A DNA stretch of 64,000 nucleotides from Ornithinimicrobium flavum (GTDB taxonomy: Bacteria; Actinomycetota; Actinomycetes; Actinomycetales; Dermatophilaceae): NCBI RefSeq assembly GCF_004526345.1, contig NZ_CP038213.1:3410001-3474000 (forward strand), read 5' to 3'. Position 1 is the stretch's first letter. Every line of letters starts with the position of its first letter. Below the pieces are notes generated by a model, which was given only the letters and a program-made list of their open reading frames with translations, was not told the origin of the DNA and searched no databases. A program made the translations under genes and the position numbers. Positions 27,540 to 35,294 of this stretch are shown in pieces.

Positions 27540-28019
27540 ATGAGCGAGGAGCGCGCCCTGGACGCGGTGGTGGCCAGCGGGCTGGAGCACACGGTCACCC
27601 GGCACGGCCGGGTCGGCAGCCTCGAGGAGGCCGCCCGGGCCCGCGGGGTGGAGCCGCGCGACATCGTCAAGACGCTGGTGGTGCGCCGCGGCGAGGACGA
27701 CCACCTCTTCGTCCTGGTGCCGGGCGACCGGGAGATCGCCTGGCCCAAGCTGCGCGAGCTGCTCGGCGTCAACCGGCTGTCGATGCCGGACGCGGCGACC
27801 GCGCAGGAGGCGACGGGGTACGAGCGGGGGACGATCACGCCGTTCGGCTCGACGACCACCTGGCCGGTCGTCGCCGACGCCTCGCTGGCCGGCGATCCGG
27901 ACCGGCTCGTCTCGCTCGGGGCCGGCGCCCACGGGGTCGCGGTGACGCTGCGCGCCGAGGCGGTGCTCGCCCATCTGGGGGCCCGGATCGCGCACGTCAC
28001 GGAGCCGAGCACGCCCTGA
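27540..28019 (+). CDS. YbaK/ProX-family aminoacyl-tRNA deacylase-like protein
   Basis: A 159-residue single-domain editing-factor homologue. PRDIVKTLVVRR keeps the conserved Lys of YbaK/ProX proteins; FVLVPGDREIAWPKLRELLG, YERGTITPFG (glycine-rich substrate loop) and SLGAGAHGVAVTL complete the fold. It should hydrolyse mischarged tRNA in the cytoplasm. Unlike the paralogue at 1630-2094, all expected functional positions are present. Confidence 0.82.
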   Translation: MSEERALDAVVASGLEHTVTRHGRVGSLEEAARARGVEPRDIVKTLVVRRGEDDHLFVLVPGDREIAWPKLRELLGVNRLSMPDAATAQEATGYERGTITPFGSTTTWPVVADASLAGDPDRLVSLGAGAHGVAVTLRAEAVLAHLGARIAHVTEPSTP

Positions 28020-28028
28020 CGCCATACC

Positions 28029-28090
28029 CGACGTCATTCTGACGTCATAGGTGTTGACAGTGACGTCAGAATGGCGTCAGGATGGCGTCA
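28029..28090. promoter_or_regulatory. Helically phased array of TGRCGTCA half-sites (RHH operator)
   Basis: CGACGTCA at 28029, TGACGTCA at 28040 and 28061, TGGCGTCA at 28072 and 28083: five copies with 11, 21, 11 and 11 bp between starts, i.e. an 11-bp grid with one empty position. The outer parts also form an 18-bp inverted repeat (28030-28047 with 28061-28078, one mismatch). The array covers the promoter and ends at the ATG of the RHH gene, so autorepression is likely. Confidence 0.75.
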
Positions 28091-28593
28091 TGAACCTCGA
28101 TCCCTACCTCGCCTCCGTCGGGGCCGACCTCGACCGGGCCACCGCGCTCGCGGACGAGGCGACCCGTCAGGTCGCCGCCCGCGTGACCACCGCGGTGGAG
28201 CCCGCGCTGCGGCTGGCCCTGGTCCACGCCCTCTCCGACGCGGCCGCCCTCATCACCAGCGAGCTCGGTGACGCCGCCGTCGTCGTCCGGATGGAGGGGC
28301 GCGACCCCGTCCTGTCCGTCCACCGCACCGAGATCGCCCCGCCGGCCGTCCCCGTGGCGCCGCCCCCTCCGGACGCCGAGCCCCCGCTCGACCCGGACGA
28401 CGACGAGACCGCCCGGGTCACCGTCCGGCTGCCCCAGTCGCTCAAGCACCAGCTCGACGCCCTCGCCACCGAGAGCGGCTCCTCGCTCAACACCTGGATC
28501 GTGCAGGCCCTGCGCCGGGCGACCAGCACCGCCCCCGCCGGGGGCGGGTCCACCACCTCCCGCAGCTCCCGCCGCGTCACCGGCTGGGCCTGA
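28090..28593 (+). CDS. Ribbon-helix-helix (HicB/Arc-like) DNA-binding protein
   Basis: A 167-residue protein. Residues 1-75 form an Ala-rich helical region with LDPYLASVGADLDRATALAD; a Pro/Asp-rich linker follows; residues about 113-150 carry a clear RHH domain, ARVTVRLPQSLKHQLDALAT then SGSSLNTWIVQALRRA. The tail is Ser/Thr/Gly-rich. ATG 28090 is embedded in the last of five phased half-sites, so the protein probably represses itself. A DUF4097 gene follows 18 bp later in an apparent operon. HicB-like by the N-terminal architecture, but there is no adjacent hicA. Confidence 0.8.
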   Translation: MNLDPYLASVGADLDRATALADEATRQVAARVTTAVEPALRLALVHALSDAAALITSELGDAAVVVRMEGRDPVLSVHRTEIAPPAVPVAPPPPDAEPPLDPDDDETARVTVRLPQSLKHQLDALATESGSSLNTWIVQALRRATSTAPAGGGSTTSRSSRRVTGWA

Positions 28594-28611
28594 CCCCGAA
28601 GGACCACGACC

Positions 28612-29451
28612 ATGAACCGCACCGCCACCAGCCTGACCCGTTCCTTCGCCGACGACGCCCCCATCTCCCTGGTGCTCGACAACGCCCGTGGCGACGTCAC
28701 GGTCCACGCCGACGCCGACCCCGGCACCGCCACCGTCGAGCTGCGCGCCGACCGGGAGGTGGACCTGGAGGAGGTGAGAATGGGGTGCCGCGACGGGCAG
28801 GTCACCGTCGACATCCCCTCCCTCGCGGACCCCGCGCGCTCCTCCGGCTTCTCGATCAGCCTCGGCCCGCTCAAGGTCTCGACGGGCGAGACCGCCAGCG
28901 TCGACGTCGTGGTCCACGTGCCGCGGGACGCCGCCGTCGAGGTGCGCACCCGCTCGGGCGACATCACCGTCACCGGCGTCACCGGGGTCACCCGCCTCAC
29001 CACGGGCAACGGGGACCTCCGGCTGCAGGAGTGCACCGAGCTGCGCGCCAGCAGCGGCGCCGGTGACGCGACCATCGGCGTCCTGACCACCGGCTCGGTC
29101 ACCACGGGCAGCGGGGACGTCCGGATCGAGGAGTGCACCGGCCCCGGGGCCCTCCAGCTGCGCAGCGGCAGCGGGGACCTCGAGGTGCGCACCCGCTCGG
29201 AGGAGACCACGGCCGCCACCGGCTCGGGGGACATCGAGCTCGACCTGCGGACCGGCCGGGCCACCCTGCGGACGGGCACCGGTGACGTCGTCGTGAGGGT
29301 GCCGCGGGAGGTCCCCGTCTGGCTGGACCTCAACACCGGCCTGGGTGACGTGACCCGACGGATCGAACCGGTCGGGCCGCCGGCCCAGGGTCAGGAGCAC
29401 CTGTCGGTCAGCGTGCGCAGCGGCACCGGCGACATCCTCATCACTCACTGA
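28612..29451 (+). CDS. DUF4097 beta-solenoid family protein
   Basis: A 279-residue protein without signal peptide. The middle repeats short beta-strand turns ending in SGDI, GNGDLRL, GAGDATI, GSGDVRI, GSGDLEV, GSGDIEL and GTGDVVV, the pattern of DUF4097 (toastrack/adhesin-like solenoid). These proteins often sit with regulators of envelope stress; molecular function is not established. It lies directly after the RHH gene and before a small ORF with a strong RBS, so the three probably form one unit. Confidence 0.82.
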   Translation: MNRTATSLTRSFADDAPISLVLDNARGDVTVHADADPGTATVELRADREVDLEEVRMGCRDGQVTVDIPSLADPARSSGFSISLGPLKVSTGETASVDVVVHVPRDAAVEVRTRSGDITVTGVTGVTRLTTGNGDLRLQECTELRASSGAGDATIGVLTTGSVTTGSGDVRIEECTGPGALQLRSGSGDLEVRTRSEETTAATGSGDIELDLRTGRATLRTGTGDVVVRVPREVPVWLDLNTGLGDVTRRIEPVGPPAQGQEHLSVSVRSGTGDILITH

Positions 29452-29574
29452 CCGACCCGCCCCACCCGGGCCCGACCTCCCGCCAGGCCGTCACCCGTCA
29501 CCCCGTCATCCAGCCATCCCGTCATGCCGTCATGCCGTCATCCACCCCGACCGACCACCTCCGAAGGAGACATC

Positions 29575-29901
29575 ATGAATTCCCTCATGGACCAGCTGCT
29601 CGGACGCAGCATCGCCCAGGAACGCGAGCGCGCACGCGAGCTCGAGCTCCGCGCCCGCACCCGCCCCCACGCGTCAGGGCCTGCGGCCGCCCGTTCCCGC
29701 TGGCTCGGTACCCTGCTGCGCTGGCGTCACGCGGCGGGGCGGCTGACGTCCGGGAGGATCGCCGCCACCCAGGCACCGACCAGCCCCAGCACGGCGAGGA
29801 AGCCCAGCGCCACCCCGGCCCCCAGGAGGGCCAGCGCGCTGGAGACCGCTCCCACCACCAGCAGGAGCACGCCGATGGCGGTGTTGGAGACCGCCACGTA
29901 G
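29575..29901 (+). CDS. Small ORF after DUF4097, unknown function (C-terminus doubtful)
   Basis: GAAGGAGAC just before ATG 29575 is among the strongest ribosome binding sites in the window. The first 45 residues (NSLMDQLLGRSIAQERERAR, then Glu/Leu/Arg-rich) look like a real helical small protein. After about base 29727 the frame lies antisense to the MFS gene and reads as shadow sequence, so the gene probably once ended earlier or is truncated. Third member of the RHH-DUF4097 unit by position. Confidence 0.45.
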   Translation: MNSLMDQLLGRSIAQERERARELELRARTRPHASGPAAARSRWLGTLLRWRHAAGRLTSGRIAATQAPTSPSTARKPSATPAPRRASALETAPTTSRSTPMAVLETAT

Positions 29902-31025
29902 GTCGTGCGCCTGTCCTCCCCCGCCATGTCGACCACGTAGGTCTTGCGCGCGACCCGCACCCCGGTGTGGGCCAGGGCCAGGAGCAGGTAGGTCACGGGG
30001 TAGAGCCACCAGGCGCCCCGGGTGGCCGGCAGCAGGTGCAGCGCCAGGAACACCGCGACCAGCAGGCTCGCCGCGAGCGCCGAACGGGTCATCAGGGCCT
30101 GCGAGGACCGGTCCGCGAGCCGGCCGAACCACCGACCACCCACGAGACCCGCCACCCCCTGGGCGATGACGAACGGGCCCAGCCCCGCCAGACCACCCCC
30201 ACCCTCCTGCGCGGCCAGCGAGACCACGAAGGGTGGCGACAGGGCGGAGACCAGCAGCAGCCCACGGGCCCAGACGAACCGGCGGAAGGGCGCGTCCTCC
30301 CGGAGCAGCCGCCACGACGCGGAGACCCACCCCTCCTGGTCGGCGGCCGCGACCGGTTCGCCGGCGGGCTCGCGCACCGCGGCGAAGACGAGCAGCGCCA
30401 GCACCCAGGCCAGGGCCGCGGCGCCCAGCAGGGCGGCGAGCACCCCGACCCCCACCTCGTCCCCGCCCACGAGGCGCAGCGCGAGCCCGAGGGTGATCGC
30501 CACCGCTCCGGACAGCACCGTGGACAGCCCGTTGATCTGACCGCGCTCGCCCTTGGGCACGGTGCGTCCCAGGACGTCCTTGCCGGCCAGCGAGTTCAGC
30601 GACCGGGACAGCGAGAAGACCGCCAGCAGGGCGACGACCGCGACCCCCGCGGCCCAGCCGGTGAGCGTGGCGACGGCGAGCGCCATACCCGCCGTGGCAA
30701 GCGCCTGACCGGCAGCACCGACCAGCCAGAAGGAGCGCCGGTGGGCCGAGCGCTGCAGCACCGGTGACATCGCCGCCTGCGGGAGCATCGAGCCGGACTC
30801 GCGCACCGGCACGAGCAGCCCGAGCACCGCCGCGGGGGCGCCCACCGCGGTGAGCGCCCACGGCAGCACGGTCTTGGCGTTGACGACCTGGTCCCCGGTG
30901 GCCTGCAGGGTGTTGGCGGCGATCTGCAGCAGCCCGTTGCGCCCCGTCCTCGCCTGCTGGTCGACGTCCTGGTCGGAGCGGTCGGCACGCACGAGCGACT
31001 GGTAGAGCCGGGCTGCGGGGGTCAC
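29727..31025 (-). CDS. Major facilitator superfamily transporter
   Basis: A 432-residue, about 12-helix MFS protein. Before the first helix it has an extended polar N-terminus (LLQIAANTLQATGDQVVNAK). Hydrophobic segments are spread over the length, e.g. AVGAPAAVLGLLVPV, AAGVAVVALLAVFSL, VAITLGLALRLV, ALAWVLALLVFAAV, LLLVSALSPPFVVSL and IGVLLLVVGAVSSALALLG. The loop KDVLGRTVPKGERGQING is the MFS signature-type loop. Substrate unknown. Start GTG 31025 (TPAARLYQSL); the extra upstream codons are Gly/Pro-rich and unlikely to be translated. Confidence 0.82.
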   Translation of the reverse strand: MTPAARLYQSLVRADRSDQDVDQQARTGRNGLLQIAANTLQATGDQVVNAKTVLPWALTAVGAPAAVLGLLVPVRESGSMLPQAAMSPVLQRSAHRRSFWLVGAAGQALATAGMALAVATLTGWAAGVAVVALLAVFSLSRSLNSLAGKDVLGRTVPKGERGQINGLSTVLSGAVAITLGLALRLVGGDEVGVGVLAALLGAAALAWVLALLVFAAVREPAGEPVAAADQEGWVSASWRLLREDAPFRRFVWARGLLLVSALSPPFVVSLAAQEGGGGLAGLGPFVIAQGVAGLVGGRWFGRLADRSSQALMTRSALAASLLVAVFLALHLLPATRGAWWLYPVTYLLLALAHTGVRVARKTYVVDMAGEDRRTTYVAVSNTAIGVLLLVVGAVSSALALLGAGVALGFLAVLGLVGAWVAAILPDVSRPAA

Positions 31026-31062
31026 CCCGTCATCGTGCCGCAGCGGCGGGGCGCCACGCAGG

Positions 31063-31941
31063 TCAGGCACCCCTACCTCCGGCCCGGGCACGGACCCCCG
31101 ACGCCAGCAGCACACCCCCGATGACCAGCGCTCCCCCGAGCAGCTGGACCAGGGTCGGCGGGCGGCCCAGGAGGGCGGCGATGGCCAGCGTGAAGACGGT
31201 CACGAGGTTCATCGACACGCCGGCGACCGTCGGGCTCACCCTGGCCACGGCGAGGTTCCAGCACACGTAGGACCCGATGGAGGGTCCGAGCGCGATGTAG
31301 AGCACCGACCACCAGCTGGCGGCGTCCGGCGGGGCGGTGAGACCCGCGGCCAGGGTCACCGGGGTGAGGACGAGCGTGGTCAGCAGGACCTGCACCGCGG
31401 TCGAGGCCAGCGGCGGCACGCCCAGCCGGCGGCCGAGCAGCGTGTAGGCCGTCCAGGCCACGACGGCTCCCAGCATGAGCAGGTCGCCCAGGTTGAAGCT
31501 CAGCGTCAGCAGCCGCTCGACGCTCCCGCCCGTCAGCACCAGCAGGACACCGACCAGCCCCAGACCCAGGCCGGTCCACGTGCGCCAGTGCGCAGCCGCC
31601 TGACCGAGCAGGACCGCGGCGACCACGATGAGCGCCGGGTTGGCGGCGTTGATGATCGACGCGCTGGCGGCGCTCGTGTGCTCCAGCGCCGCGTAGAGCA
31701 GCAGCGGGTAGCCCACCACCCCGATGGCGCCGTAGAGCAGCAGCGGCCGCCAGTGCCGGGCCACCGCGCGCCAGTCCGGCCGCTCCAGCACCTGCGCCAG
31801 CACCACGAGCGGCACGGCCGCGAGCACCCACCGCCACCAGGTCAGGGACAGCGGGTCGACCGCCGCGACCACCAGCTCCCCCACCAGGTAGTTGCCGGCC
31901 CAGAGCAGCGTCGCGACGACGAGCAGGGCGACGGCGGGCAT
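31063..31941 (-). CDS. EamA-family (DMT) transporter
   Basis: A 292-residue ten-helix drug/metabolite transporter made of two EamA repeats; repeat one starts VALLVVATLLWAGNYLVGEL, repeat two around GDLLMLGAVVAWTAYTLLGR. Substrate class: metabolites or amino acids. ATG 31941 has TACCCT 6 nt upstream. It lies 65 bp upstream of hutU's 3' end on the same strand, but its own promoter separates it. Confidence 0.87.
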   Translation of the reverse strand: MPAVALLVVATLLWAGNYLVGELVVAAVDPLSLTWWRWVLAAVPLVVLAQVLERPDWRAVARHWRPLLLYGAIGVVGYPLLLYAALEHTSAASASIINAANPALIVVAAVLLGQAAAHWRTWTGLGLGLVGVLLVLTGGSVERLLTLSFNLGDLLMLGAVVAWTAYTLLGRRLGVPPLASTAVQVLLTTLVLTPVTLAAGLTAPPDAASWWSVLYIALGPSIGSYVCWNLAVARVSPTVAGVSMNLVTVFTLAIAALLGRPPTLVQLLGGALVIGGVLLASGVRARAGGRGA

Positions 31942-31947
31942 ACGCGG

Positions 31948-31953
31948 AGGGTA
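31948..31953 (-). promoter_or_regulatory. Candidate -10 (TACCCT) for the leaderless EamA gene
   Basis: TACCCT on the minus strand ends 6 nt before ATG 31941. Confidence 0.5.
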
Positions 31954-32005
31954 TGCGGTGCGGTGCGGGCAGGAGCGCGCGCGACGGTCCTCCCGGGCCG
32001 TCGGG

Positions 32006-33709
32006 TCAGGCCCGGGCGTCGGGTCCGCCCGTGGCGTCGGGTCCGCCCGGGTCGTCGCCCTCGCGCATCGGCACCCGCACCCCGCGCTCCTGCGCGACCT
32101 GCTCGGCCTCGGCATACCCGGCGTCGACGTGGCGGATGACCCCCATGCCCGGGTCGTTGGTGAGCACGCGCTCCAGCTTGCGGCGGGCCAGGTCGGTGCC
32201 GTCGGCGACCGACACCTGACCGGCGTGCATCGAACGGCCGATGCCCACGCCGCCGCCGTGGTGCAGGGAGACCCAGGACGCGCCGGAGGCGGTGTTGAGC
32301 AGGGCGTTGAGCAAGGGCCAGTCGGCGATCGCGTCCGACCCGTCGATCATGCCCTCGGTCTCGCGGTAGGGGCTCGCGACCGACCCGGCGTCGAGGTGGT
32401 CGCGGCCGATGACCAGCGGGGCGGACACCTCGCCGGAAGCCACCATCTCGTTGAAACGGAGCCCGGCCTTGTCGCGCTCGCCGTAGCCGAGCCAGCAGAT
32501 CCGCGCCGGGAGGCCCTCGAAGGCGACCCGCTCGCGCGCCCCGCGGATCCACTTCTGCAGATGGTCATTCTCGGGGAAGAGGTCCATCACGGCCCGGTCG
32601 GTGGCGTGGATGTCCTTCTCGTCGCCGGAGAGCGCCGCCCAGCGGAAGGGGCCCTTGCCCTCGCAGAAGAGGGGCCGGATGTAGGCCGGGACGAAGCCGG
32701 GGAAGTCGAAGGCCCGGTCGAAGCCGCCCTTGCGGGCCTCGTCGCGGATGCTGTTGCCGTAGTCGAAGACCTCGGCCCCGGCGTCGAGGAAGCCCACCAT
32801 CGCCTCGACGTGGCGGGCCATCGAGGCCTCCGCGCGGTCGGTGAACTCCTCCGGCTTCTTCTCCGCATACTCCTGCCAGTCGGCCAGGTCGATCCCCTCG
32901 GGTAGGTAGGAGAGCGGGTCGTGGGCGGAGGTCTGGTCGGTGACGACGTCGATCTCCACCCCGCGGCGCAACAGCTCGGGGAAGACCTCGGCGGCGTTGC
33001 CGACCACACCGACCGAGACGGCCTCCTGCGAGGCCTTGGCCGCGAGCACGCGCTCGACGGCGGCGTCGAGGTCGTCGGCGATCTCGTCGAGGTAGCGGCT
33101 CCTGACCCGCCGTCGCATCCGGGCCTCGTCGACGTCCACGATGAGGCAGGTCCCGCCGTTGAGGGTGACCGCCAGCGGCTGGGCCCCGCCCATGCCGCCG
33201 CAGCCCCCGGTGAGGGTGAGGGTGCCCGCCAGGGTGCCGCCGAAGCGCTTGGCCGCGACGGCGGCGAAGGTCTCGTAGGTGCCCTGCAGGATGCCCTGGG
33301 TGCCGATGTAGATCCAGGACCCGGCGGTCATCTGGCCGTACATCGTCAGGCCGAGGTGTTCCAGCCGTCGGAACTCAGGCCAGTTCGCCCAGTCGGGCAC
33401 GAGGTTGGAGTTGGCGATGAGCACCCGCGGCGCCCACTCGTGGGTCTGGAAGACGCCGACGGGCCGCCCGGACTGGACGAGCATCGTCTCGTCCTCGCGC
33501 AGGTCGGTGAGGGTGCGGACCATGGCGTCGAAGCTGCGCCAGTCGCGCGCGGCCCGGCCGGTGCCGCCGTAGACGACCAGGTCGTCGGGACGCTCGGCCA
33601 CCTCGGGGTCGAGGTTGTTCATGAGCATCCGCAGGGGGGCCTCCGTGGCCCAGCTGCGCGCGGTCAGCGTGCTGCCGCGCGGTGCGCGGACGGGTCGTGC
33701 GCCTTCCAT
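32006..33709 (-). CDS. hutU: Urocanate hydratase
   Basis: A 567-residue NAD-dependent urocanase, second step of histidine degradation (urocanate to imidazolone propionate). Landmarks: [60 protein letters not shown] (NAD site), [28 protein letters not shown] and [14 protein letters not shown] with the active-site Cys. ATG 33709 has AAGGAGA upstream; the longer frame to 33940 only reads through the repeat array. The C-terminal tail [14 protein letters not shown] lies on an 18-bp duplication. A hut operator lies 189 bp upstream, separated from the gene by five 22-bp repeats. Confidence 0.95.
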   Translation of the reverse strand: MEGARPVRAPRGSTLTARSWATEAPLRMLMNNLDPEVAERPDDLVVYGGTGRAARDWRSFDAMVRTLTDLREDETMLVQSGRPVGVFQTHEWAPRVLIANSNLVPDWANWPEFRRLEHLGLTMYGQMTAGSWIYIGTQGILQGTYETFAAVAAKRFGGTLAGTLTLTGGCGGMGGAQPLAVTLNGGTCLIVDVDEARMRRRVRSRYLDEIADDLDAAVERVLAAKASQEAVSVGVVGNAAEVFPELLRRGVEIDVVTDQTSAHDPLSYLPEGIDLADWQEYAEKKPEEFTDRAEASMARHVEAMVGFLDAGAEVFDYGNSIRDEARKGGFDRAFDFPGFVPAYIRPLFCEGKGPFRWAALSGDEKDIHATDRAVMDLFPENDHLQKWIRGARERVAFEGLPARICWLGYGERDKAGLRFNEMVASGEVSAPLVIGRDHLDAGSVASPYRETEGMIDGSDAIADWPLLNALLNTASGASWVSLHHGGGVGIGRSMHAGQVSVADGTDLARRKLERVLTNDPGMGVIRHVDAGYAEAEQVAQERGVRVPMREGDDPGGPDATGGPDARA

Positions 33710-33727
33710 GGCGTCTCCTTCGAGGTC

Positions 33728-33837
33728 GACCGGACGTGCGTTCCTGACAGACCGGACGTGGGTTCGTGACAGTCCGGACGTGCGTTCCTGACAGACCGGA
33801 CGTGCGTTCCTGACAGACCGGACGTGGGTTCGTGACA
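33728..33837 (+). repeat. Tandem array of the 22-bp repeat, locus 2 (five units)
   Basis: Units start at 33728, 33750, 33772, 33794 and 33816. Each begins GACCGGACGTG or GTCCGGACGTG and ends GTTCCTGACA or GTTCGTGACA; two subtypes alternate. Orientation is opposite to the hutU gene whose leader it occupies. Same family as 15871-16021. Confidence 0.95.
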
Positions 33838-33897
33838 GTCCCCCGTCATCTGACCGCCTTTCCACCACCCCCGCCAAGACCTGCAGCGCGGGAGATG

Positions 33898-33911
33898 TCT
33901 CGGATGCCAGA
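33898..33911 (+). promoter_or_regulatory. hut operator 2 (hutU)
   Basis: TCTCGGATGCCAGA, 189 bp upstream of hutU. If the site-to-start-of-transcription distance seen at the other two hut units is kept, the hutU mRNA begins near 33841 and carries the repeat array in its leader. Confidence 0.55.
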
Positions 33912-33932
33912 CGCCTCGGTATGCGGTCCGCC

Positions 33933-34018
33933 GCCCTCACCCTCGCCCCGCCCCGCTCTCGCCCTCACCCTCGCCCCGCCCTCGCCCTCGCCCCGCCCTC
34001 GCCCTCGCCCTCGCCCTC
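33933..34018. repeat. Low-complexity CTCGCC tract
   Basis: About 85 bp of CTCGCC/CCCTCA hexamer-like repeats between the hut operator and the palindrome at 34022. No coding signal or regulatory site seen in it. Confidence 0.8.
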
Positions 34019-34021
34019 ATC

Positions 34022-34061
34022 GTGACGCGTTGTGGTCGCGATCACGACCACAAGGCGTCAC
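34022..34061. terminator. 40-bp palindrome A, 3' of the DUF559 gene
   Basis: Outer arms GTGACGC/GCGTCAC and inner arms TTGTGGTCG/CGACCACAA are centred on GATC, with two mismatch pairs in 20. It starts 3 bp after the DUF559-like gene stop (minus strand), as expected of an intrinsic terminator hairpin without a U tract. A closely related 40-bp palindrome lies at 35168-35207. Confidence 0.55.
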
Positions 34062-34063
34062 CA

Positions 34064-34988
34064 TCACGCAGCTGCTCGACACCCGACTCGACAGGTCCGC
34101 AGGCTGCCGGTCCAGCCCCGGCTCCGCAGCACCAGCGACAGCTCGTGGGCCACGGCACAGGGGGAGGTGTCGATCTCCAGCGGTGTCACCCGGAGGGTCA
34201 CCTCGCCTCGCGCCGCGGCCCGACGGTCGCGCTGCCGGTCGAGGTGGAAGCGCTCACCGGCGTGCCAGAGGCGGCCGTCGATCTCGACGTTGACGCCGTG
34301 GCGACGGTTCTTGAGGTCGGTACGCGACCCGTCCTGCTCCTCCACCTGCCGCTCGAAGGCCGGCAGGCGGTGCGGGGCCCTCACGCGCGTCTCGAAGGTG
34401 ACCTCGGGCAGGCTCTCCGCGCCCGCCCCCACCTCGTCCAACGCGAGGCCCAACGCGCGACGGTGCTGGTGCCTGGCCCGACCTTCGAGCTCCCGACGGA
34501 GCACCCCGGCGTCCAGCGCCCGCTCCTGGCAGGCCCGCGCCATGAGGGCGACGGCGTCGGCCACCGAGCACCCTGGCCGGTCAGCCATGTCGAGCACGGT
34601 AGTCGCCAGGCGTGACACGGGCAGGCCGTCGACCACCGCACGGTCGGACAGTCCGCGGCGGACGACCAGCACGCCGTCGGCCGGTCGCGGGTGGCGCTGC
34701 CTCGGCACGCCGACGGTGATGACGGCCGGGGCGGGCCCCAGCCGCCACAGGTGGGCAGGCCGCGCCGAGGACCAGCACGCTCCCGGGCCCGCACCGGAGC
34801 AGGGCGGCCCAGGCCCGCGCGGGCCAGTCGACCCGCCCGCTGCTCGTGAGGTACACCCCCCGGTGGATCGACTGCCACCTCCCCGCGCTCAGCCGCCAGC
34901 GCACCTCCGCAGGCGTCAGGCCGGCAGCCAGCGCCTGTTGCCGGCTCACGACCCCCTGCTGACGCCGGGCGAGACGTTCCAGCTCCAT
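34064..34988 (-). pseudogene. DUF559/AbiEi-like protein gene, frameshifted
   Basis: Two frames make one protein of about 300 residues. The first (ATG 34988) gives ELERLARRQQGVVSRQQALA then GLTPAEVRWRLSAGRWQSIH and RGVYLTSSG, a winged-helix N-terminus like AbiEi antitoxin-type proteins. Near 34765 the frame changes and continues HLWRLGPAPAVITVGVPRQR, then LPVSRLATTVLDMAD and the DUF559-like nuclease-fold end VNVEIDGRLWHAGERF. Neither part is complete alone. DUF559 proteins resemble very-short-patch-repair endonucleases; role unknown. Palindromes of 40 bp lie on both sides. Confidence 0.6.
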
Positions 34989-35093
34989 GGGTTTGATGCT
35001 GCCGCGCCGAGGCTTGCTGGCACCGCGCTTGTCCACAGGCTCGGTGCCTGGGCGACCATCGGGATGGGCAGAAGGTCGGCGGGGGGAAGGTGC

Positions 35094-35160
35094 GCGGATC
35101 GTGCGGATCGTGCGGATCGTGCGGGCACGTGCGGGCACGTGCGGACACGTGCGGACACGT
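35094..35160 (+). repeat. Short tandem repeats of 9 and 10 bp
   Basis: GCGGATCGT three times, then GCGGGCACGT twice and GCGGACACGT twice, contiguous. Located upstream of the DUF559 gene; no function seen. Confidence 0.9.
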
Positions 35161-35167
35161 GCGGATA

Positions 35168-35207
35168 GTGACCGCTTTGTGTCGTGATCACGACCACAAC
35201 TCGTCAC
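35168..35207. terminator. 40-bp palindrome B, 3' of hutH
   Basis: Outer arms GTGAC/GTCAC and inner CGTGATCACG followed by ACCACAA; homologous to palindrome A. It lies 88 bp beyond the hutH stop on the minus strand and could terminate hutH transcription; being one of two related copies it may also be a dispersed palindromic element. Confidence 0.5.
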
Positions 35208-35294
35208 GATCTACCGGACTCGCCGGGAGGGGCACCCGGAACGCCGCTCGGGCACCCGGCGCCCTGCGTGTCCCGGCCCCCGCGCCCGCCACCC

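Larger units (their letters stand above)
34989..35294. other. Non-coding gap between hutH and the DUF559 gene
   Basis: About 300 bp without a gene. It holds a lone TTGTCCACA (35029-35037), a short tandem repeat (35094-35160) and palindrome B (35168-35207). Nothing else recognised. Confidence 0.7.

Noticed and set aside
28090..28593. HicB antitoxin of a HicAB toxin-antitoxin pair
   Set aside because: No HicA-like short ORF before or after it; the partner is a DUF4097 protein.
33710..33940. Extended N-terminus of urocanase
   Set aside because: The added residues translate the 22-bp repeats; ATG 33709 has a good RBS and family start.
35029..35037. Functional DnaA box
   Set aside because: A single TTGTCCACA without neighbours is expected by chance or other use.
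34022..35207. Insertion sequence ends
   Set aside because: No transposase between the palindromes and no target-site duplication recognised.
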